DNA of 31,652 nucleotides from Mesostigma viride (taxonomy: Eukaryota; Streptophyta; Mesostigmatophyceae; Mesostigmatales; Mesostigmataceae), in NCBI GenBank assembly GCA_009746045.1, contig RPFO01000164.1, positions 3,484,374-3,516,025 of the forward strand. Direction: 5' to 3'. Shown here piece by piece: positions 9,550 through 31,652 of the stretch; the stretch's first letter is position 1; every line of letters starts with the position of its first letter. The notes under the pieces are model-generated. The model searched no databases, had not been told where the DNA came from, and saw only the letters and a program-made list of their open reading frames with translations. Position numbers and translations under genes: made by a program.

Positions 9550-9860
9550 CTAAGCTGGGGCGTCTGGAGGTTCCGTGGGGCCGCGGGGGTCGCTTGCCAT
9601 GCATGGCTTGTGGCCGACGTAGATGGCCGCCCCCTTCCAGTACACCGGCTTCCCTGCCGCGGTCTGCTGGTCCGAGCTGGAGGTAGGTCGGCCATAGCTC
9701 CCATTCCCGTTGTTGCTGTGCCAGGGTCAAGTCGTCGTCCAAGGTGAAGTGAGTCTTCTCGAGCCGCTTGCGGTGTCTGAGAAACGAAATCTTGTCCGCC
9801 GGTTTCTCAAAGATGAGAAGAAGCGGGGGCTCATCTGCATCCGGCCCATAATCAAGTGAT
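9550..9860 (-). pseudogene. C-terminal domain of another L1-type ORF1
   Basis: Minus-strand frames read EPPLLLIFEKPADKISFLRH, then FTLDDDLTLAQQQREWELWP and, after one frameshift, GKPVYWKGAAIYVGHK, ending at TAG (9550-9552). This is the standard C-terminal signature of L1 ORF1 proteins (loading of the Lys/Arg strand, 'DLT...Q..R..LWP', 'G..ayWkga.i'). It differs from the fragment at 9147-9418 and is a separate subfamily or copy. Confidence 0.6.
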
Positions 9861-10813
9861 CAAAACGGGCTGGCCACCAGATGTACATTGTTATCATTGC
9901 ATCACATGTAACTTGCTGATGGCTTACATCTAATTAAATATAGTTGGCCGCTTGATTACTACTAATTACTAATTTTCCCTCCTGGTAGCCTTTTTTCGGA
10001 CTTCCGGAATTATTTTTTGCAAACTTAACCCTACTTCATGAAAAAATCGAACTCCCAAGTGTATATACGCCCAAGTATAGAAGGCGAAAAGCCCCACTTC
10101 CCGGTGTAAAGTGCAAGTGCATAAAAAAGATGTTTGGGTCGACTGCGGACCCGCTGGCGCTGCACTAACAAGCTTCTTTCTTGAGATCGGAAAATTAATC
10201 TCATATTGATGCTCGCGCGAGGACGCATTTCTAATTGGAACTCCTACATGCCTTTCATCTTTTACTGGGACTTTCGCGCAAATCCTACGGCTGAGATTCG
10301 AGGATTGGGCGCGGCGTGACCGATTCCAGTCATGACATCTATAACGTACAGCCTGGTGTCATCATGTCTAAAGGTAATGTTACCCCGTCAATTAAGGTTA
10401 ACTTAAATAGATATCGGACGGCTTTACTTGCTATTCGAGTTCTCCACTTGTCTTCTTGGAATGTTCATACGGTTTTCTCCGTCCCGAAATGTTAATACGG
10501 TTTTCCGTGTATTGTACACTTGTCATCTCCTGGTTGGGGCTAGTTTTCAAATGCAAGTTTCAAATGCAAAAAGTGTAAGTCATTAGTCCAAAACCATTTT
10601 TTTCACCTGTTACGGATATTCGAATCGAAAGGGCTGATCGATCAGCTTCTTGCATGCATGAGATATTCAGCTCCAGAAACTTTGTGTTGTGGCCATGACT
10701 AGGTTGGAACGTTGCCGCGCCCCCCAATGGGCCTCGAGCATGAGTAACATCATTGGCTTTGGCAGGGCCAGCTGGGAATTATGGGTTAATTCACTTTGGG
10801 CGGGCCAGCGCGC
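9861..10813. other. Intergenic sequence, no gene seen
   Basis: Both strands were read. Only short, composition-driven frames occur, and no domain motif, RNA gene or repeat family was recognised. The sequence is AT-richer than the exons to the right. Confidence 0.5.
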
Positions 10814-10925
10814 TACAGTCACACCCACGTTTTAAGTTGTAAACGAGCGCTGACAAAAACGGGGCGTCAATATAGCGGGTACGTAACCTTGGCGGTAACA
10901 GAATGCGACTAGCAGCCCTGATACA
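10814..10925 (+). mobile_element. End fragment of a Tc1/mariner-like element related to 19727-21950
   Basis: Begins tacagtcacaccc ... ttaagttg, like the terminal repeat at 19725. It also contains gcgggtacgtaacctt and gactagcagccc, which match 19804-19843 in the same order. The right end was not found, so it is a solo or truncated end. Confidence 0.5.
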
Positions 10926-11195
10926 TTTCCTGTGCATACGCCCTAGTAGCGTAAGCACATTAGCCATGCATGAGGATTTGAGCCGCTACACTACCGCCTC
11001 GTCTGCCATTACAGTAGAGGACAGCTCGGATGAGGATTACATCCCCATCTAGTGCTTAACGGTTGGGGGATGATGCAGACGATATTTGCCTAAACTTTTG
11101 TGTAATTATTTTTCTAATGAGATTAGCATAGTACTCCGTGGCATGCCTTTGCGCATGACACGCAAGTACTTACTTACTTACTTACTTGTGAGGAT
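10926..11195. other. Non-coding or degraded sequence
   Basis: A 28-codon frame at about 10964-11050 ends SSDEDYIPI then stop, an acidic tail that could be a remnant of a transposon protein. (ACTT)n occurs at 11165-11188. Nothing else was recognised. Confidence 0.3.
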
Positions 11196-11631
11196 TTGTA
11201 CGCTGACTTGCCGTGTGTTAATTCCCACATTCTCAGGCACAGGCGCCTGGGCCTAGCCGGGCACCTGGCCCGCACAGATCAGGTAGACACATCAGATAGA
11301 CTAGCTGGCACCAAAACCGGCCGCCCAGCCCGGGCGTTTTGTCCTCACAGGTCCCGGGTTGCACGCAGCCGGGCCGCGACCCGTGGACTTTCCGCAATAG
11401 GCTAGGGATGGATATGTGCTTATGCTATCCTCACCGGCCGGGGTGGGCTCACGCCCGGGAAACGTCCCCCCAGGTGGTTTGTCTGTAATATGGAGGCACA
11501 TGACGCGAGACAGGTGGCAGACATTAATGAAGGACACCACCCTGCAGTCCGTGGGGCCTCTGCGTGTGACTAAATTTGGCAAGCAGAGCGATTCGGGCCG
11601 CGGTGCCCGCAACCCTGCAACTAGGAACTAG
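11196..11631 (+). pseudogene. C-terminus of a non-LTR retrotransposon ORF2 (reverse transcriptase), frameshifted
   Basis: The first frame reads LRHRRLGLAGHLARTDQVD, the typical 'RRLRWLGHvARM' motif found after the RT domain of LINE ORF2 proteins, followed by TKTGRPARAF. From 11416 the sense frame shifts and reads TRDRWQTLMKDTTLQSVG, ending at TAG 11629-11631. No RT catalytic motifs are present, so only the last ~140 codons remain. It converges on the exonuclease gene, whose stop is at 11906. Confidence 0.55.
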
Positions 11632-11905
11632 ACATAGCTACATCCATCCACCCCATCCCATATTCAATTCCCTGGGGACTTCTGCTCACATGACGCAGTT
11701 ACGTGTGAATTAATTAATTTATTTATCCCCACTCCTAATTCATTAATTGGTCTCGTGTCCCCGTTGGGGGACCACAGAGCACTCCCCACTCCTAGTCAGA
11801 GTCTAGGTCGGGAACTGCGAGCATTTGGGCATTACACCTGTCTGTGAGCGCCCACACGAATCCAGGGAGCCCTGCTCTGTTACAAACATCGTTGTTAGCG
11901 AGTTT
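11632..11905. other. 3' UTR of the LINE fragment and downstream region of the exonuclease gene
   Basis: Non-coding. A short inverted repeat (gtccccgttgggggac, about 11757-11772) could fold. On the minus strand TGTAA occurs at 11832-11836 and 11880-11884, which would fit a green-algal poly(A) signal for the exonuclease mRNA; this is inference. Confidence 0.35.
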
Positions 11906-29594
<17,689 letters not shown>

Positions 29595-30305
29595 GTGCAG
29601 CCGATGCAAAAAAAGTACACTGTTGTGTTAGCGCAGGCTGCATGGGCTATCTTCCGACCCGTTGTGGATTCTTAATCAGCAACGGGTCTATTTTAGCGTT
29701 ACCCTTCGATTTTTTCGAGTTCCTTTATATATTTTCCTACATGTCGCATAATCTGGGAATGGGTGCTGCGCAGGCGTGAAGCTCTGGATTTCGGGTGTCC
29801 TTGTGCCAGTTCTTTATTGCTCAAACAAGGAGGACTAGACCGAGCATCAGCTTCGACATGGCTTCAAGTGTGTCTTCAACCTTAGGCGAGGGATCGGCAA
29901 CGGCGATCTGACCTATGGCAGCATGCGTCGTCAGTTTTCCTTCTTCATACATGCAACGCTCGTGACATAAAGCACCCGGAATGGAAGTTCGATGTCAACG
30001 TGCGCCCTTTGGAGGTCTTGTTTAGGCGCCAACAAGCAGCAGGGGCTTCAAGAAAGTCATTTGCCATTCGAAATTTCGATATTTCGCATAAGTCCCAAAG
30101 GTATTTCCACGCGCTCAAGGTTGTTTGTTGAAATGCCGACGTGGTAAGTGGCTCGCTGGGCTCCGTTTCACCTAGCCTTGGGCAGCCTTTCGCATGCTCG
30201 TTGTGCCTCCTTGCATGGTCGCATTTCTGCTGGTGTACTTGCATCATTAGCTGCTTGCTTGTGTCCTTTGTGTGCTTTTCCAAACTGGCGCTCTCGCTCG
30301 CTTAA
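29595..30305. other. Upstream region of the exonuclease gene, no gene assigned
   Basis: Should contain the promoter of the minus-strand gene. No TATA-like element at a convincing distance was identified. A 112-codon minus frame (29945-30283) has no recognised motif and is not called. Confidence 0.35.
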
Positions 30306-30317
30306 ATGGTTCCAGGG

Positions 30318-31205
30318 TTGCAGGCTTACAGGGTGGCAGGGTGGCAGGGTTGCATGCTTGCGTGGCTGCGTGGCTGCGTGGCTGCGTGGCTGCGTGGTGG
30401 TGTGGCTGCGTTGTTGCGTGGTTGCATGCTTGCGTGGCTGCGTGGCTGCATGGCTGCGTCGTTGCATGGTGGCTTGGTGGCGTGGCTGTGTGGCTGTGTG
30501 GCTGCGTGGCTGCGTGGCTGCGTGGCTGCGTGGCTGCGTGGCTGCGTGGCTGCGTGGCTGCGTGGCTGCGTGGCTGCGTGGCTGCGTGGCTGCGTGGCTG
30601 CGTGGCTGCGTGGCTGCGTGGCTGCGTGGCTGCGTGGCTGCGTGGCTGCGTGGCTGCGTGGCTGCGTGGCTGCGTGGCTGCGTGGCTGCGTGGCTGCGTG
30701 GCTGCGTGGCTGCGTGGCTGCGTGGCTGCGTGGCTGCGTGGCTGCGTGGCTGCGTGGCTGCGTGGCTGCGTGGCTGCGTGGCTGCGTGGCTGCGTGGCTG
30801 CGTGGCTGCGTGGCTGCGTGGCTGCGTGGCTGCGTGGCTGCGTGGCTGCGTGGCTGCGTGGCTGCGTGGCTGCGTGGCTGCGTGGCTGCGTGGCTGCGTG
30901 GCTGCGTGGCTGCGTGGCTGCGTGGCTGCGTGGCTGCGTGGCTGCGTGGCTGCGTGGCTGCGTGGCTGCGTGGCTGCGTGGCTGCGTGGCTGCGTGGCTG
31001 CGTGGCTGCGTGGCTGCGTGGCTGCGTGGCTGCGTGGCTGCGTGGCTGCGTGGCTGCGTGGCTGCGTGGCTGCGTGGCTGCGTGGCTGCGTGGCTGCGTG
31101 GCTGCGTGGCTGCGTGGCTGCGTGGCTGCGTGGCTGCGTGGCTGCGTGGCTGCGTGGCTGCGTGGCTGCGTGGCTGCGTGGCTGCGTGGCTGCGTGGCTG
31201 CGTGG
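30318..31205. repeat. 8-bp satellite (GCTGCGTG)n, about 88 perfect units
   Basis: 30501-31205 is perfect; 30357-30500 has the same unit with substitutions, and 30318-30356 shows a related gggtggca/ggttgca prelude. The large frames over it (8-residue period in every frame) are artefacts of the repeat. Confidence 0.97.
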
Positions 31206-31238
31206 TGGGGTTCCAGGGTTGCAGGGTTACGTTTTTGT

Positions 31239-31430
31239 GAGGTTGTGTGAATGCTTGTGCACTAGTAGTGAGGTTGTATGTAATGTGAGGTTGTGTGAAT
31301 GCTTGTGCACTAGTAGTGAGGTTGTATGTGATGTGAGGTTGTGTGAATGCTTGTGCACTAGTAGTGAGGTTGTATGTGATGTGAGGTTGTGTGAATGCTT
31401 GTGCACTAGTTGTGAGGTTGTATGTAATGT
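31239..31430. repeat. 48-bp tandem repeat, 4 copies
   Basis: gaggttgtgtgaatgcttgt ... gcactagtagtgaggttgta repeated four times with one or two changes per copy, immediately right of the 8-bp satellite. The remaining 31431-31652 shows no feature. Confidence 0.95.
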
Positions 31431-31652
31431 CAGTCAGACAAGCCAAATGCAGGGCTGGAATTGAGGGACTTGCGTTATTGAGACCATGGCACACTCAGGC
31501 ATATTTCACTAGTATATTACCCATTGGTTCAGGACGGTTGAGGAGTTCTCGAATTGGAAGTGGGTGACAGGTTATGTGGTCCCTAGTGTGAAAGTATGGC
31601 CTTATGCAGGCCGGGTAGAAGTGCTACTAGAAAGGTTTATTATTATATGTGG

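Noticed and set aside
29945-30283. 112-codon minus-strand ORF upstream of the exonuclease gene
   Set aside because: No family motif and no splice or start context linking it to the gene; kept as unassigned.
30148-31494. Long ORFs of 314-438 codons with an 8-residue repeat on both strands
   Set aside because: Produced by the 8-bp satellite, whose 24-bp superperiod lacks stops in all frames; flanks show no protein motif.

Overview
The window looks like nuclear DNA of a eukaryote, most likely a green alga (Chlorophyta). It has GC-rich exons split by many introns, interstitial arrays of the plant-type telomere repeat CCCTAAA, a possible TGTAA-type poly(A) signal, copia-like and L1-like retrotransposon debris, and very long microsatellites. 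No prokaryotic operon, CRISPR array, rRNA or tRNA gene was seen. The species cannot be named from the sequence.

Positions 1-9.9 kb are retrotransposon territory, all on the minus strand. A full-length-looking L1-type ORF1 (1116 down to the window edge) sits directly against the 3' end of a decayed LTR-type retroelement (about 7377 down to 1291). That element reads gag, integrase, aspartic protease, reverse transcriptase, RNase H, split by several frameshifts. The protease lies after the integrase, which differs from both copia and gypsy orders. Upstream of the element is an approximately 1,035-bp (TTG)n/(CAA)n array, then two more L1 ORF1 fragments (9147-9418 and 9550-9860).

Positions 9.9-11.9 kb hold no intact gene. 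There is one end of a DNA-transposon relative (10814-10925) and the 3' end of a non-LTR reverse transcriptase on the plus strand (11196-11631).

Positions 11.9-29.6 kb are one minus-strand gene. I reconstructed it from splice sites, conserved motifs and reading-frame phase as 19 exons (the first tentative) encoding about 638 aa of a DEDDh RNA 3'-5' exonuclease of the Rex1/REXO1/REXO5 family. All exon phases join without a stop. Its introns are filled with minisatellites, telomeric tracts, a 2.2-kb Tc1/mariner-like element with TA target duplication, and long simple repeats. At five introns, degenerate copies of the preceding exon's 3' tail together with its 5' splice site are repeated into the intron. 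I consider this the most interesting pattern in the window.

Positions 30.3-31.4 kb are an 8-bp satellite of about 88 perfect units, bounded by short direct repeats and followed by four copies of a 48-bp repeat.
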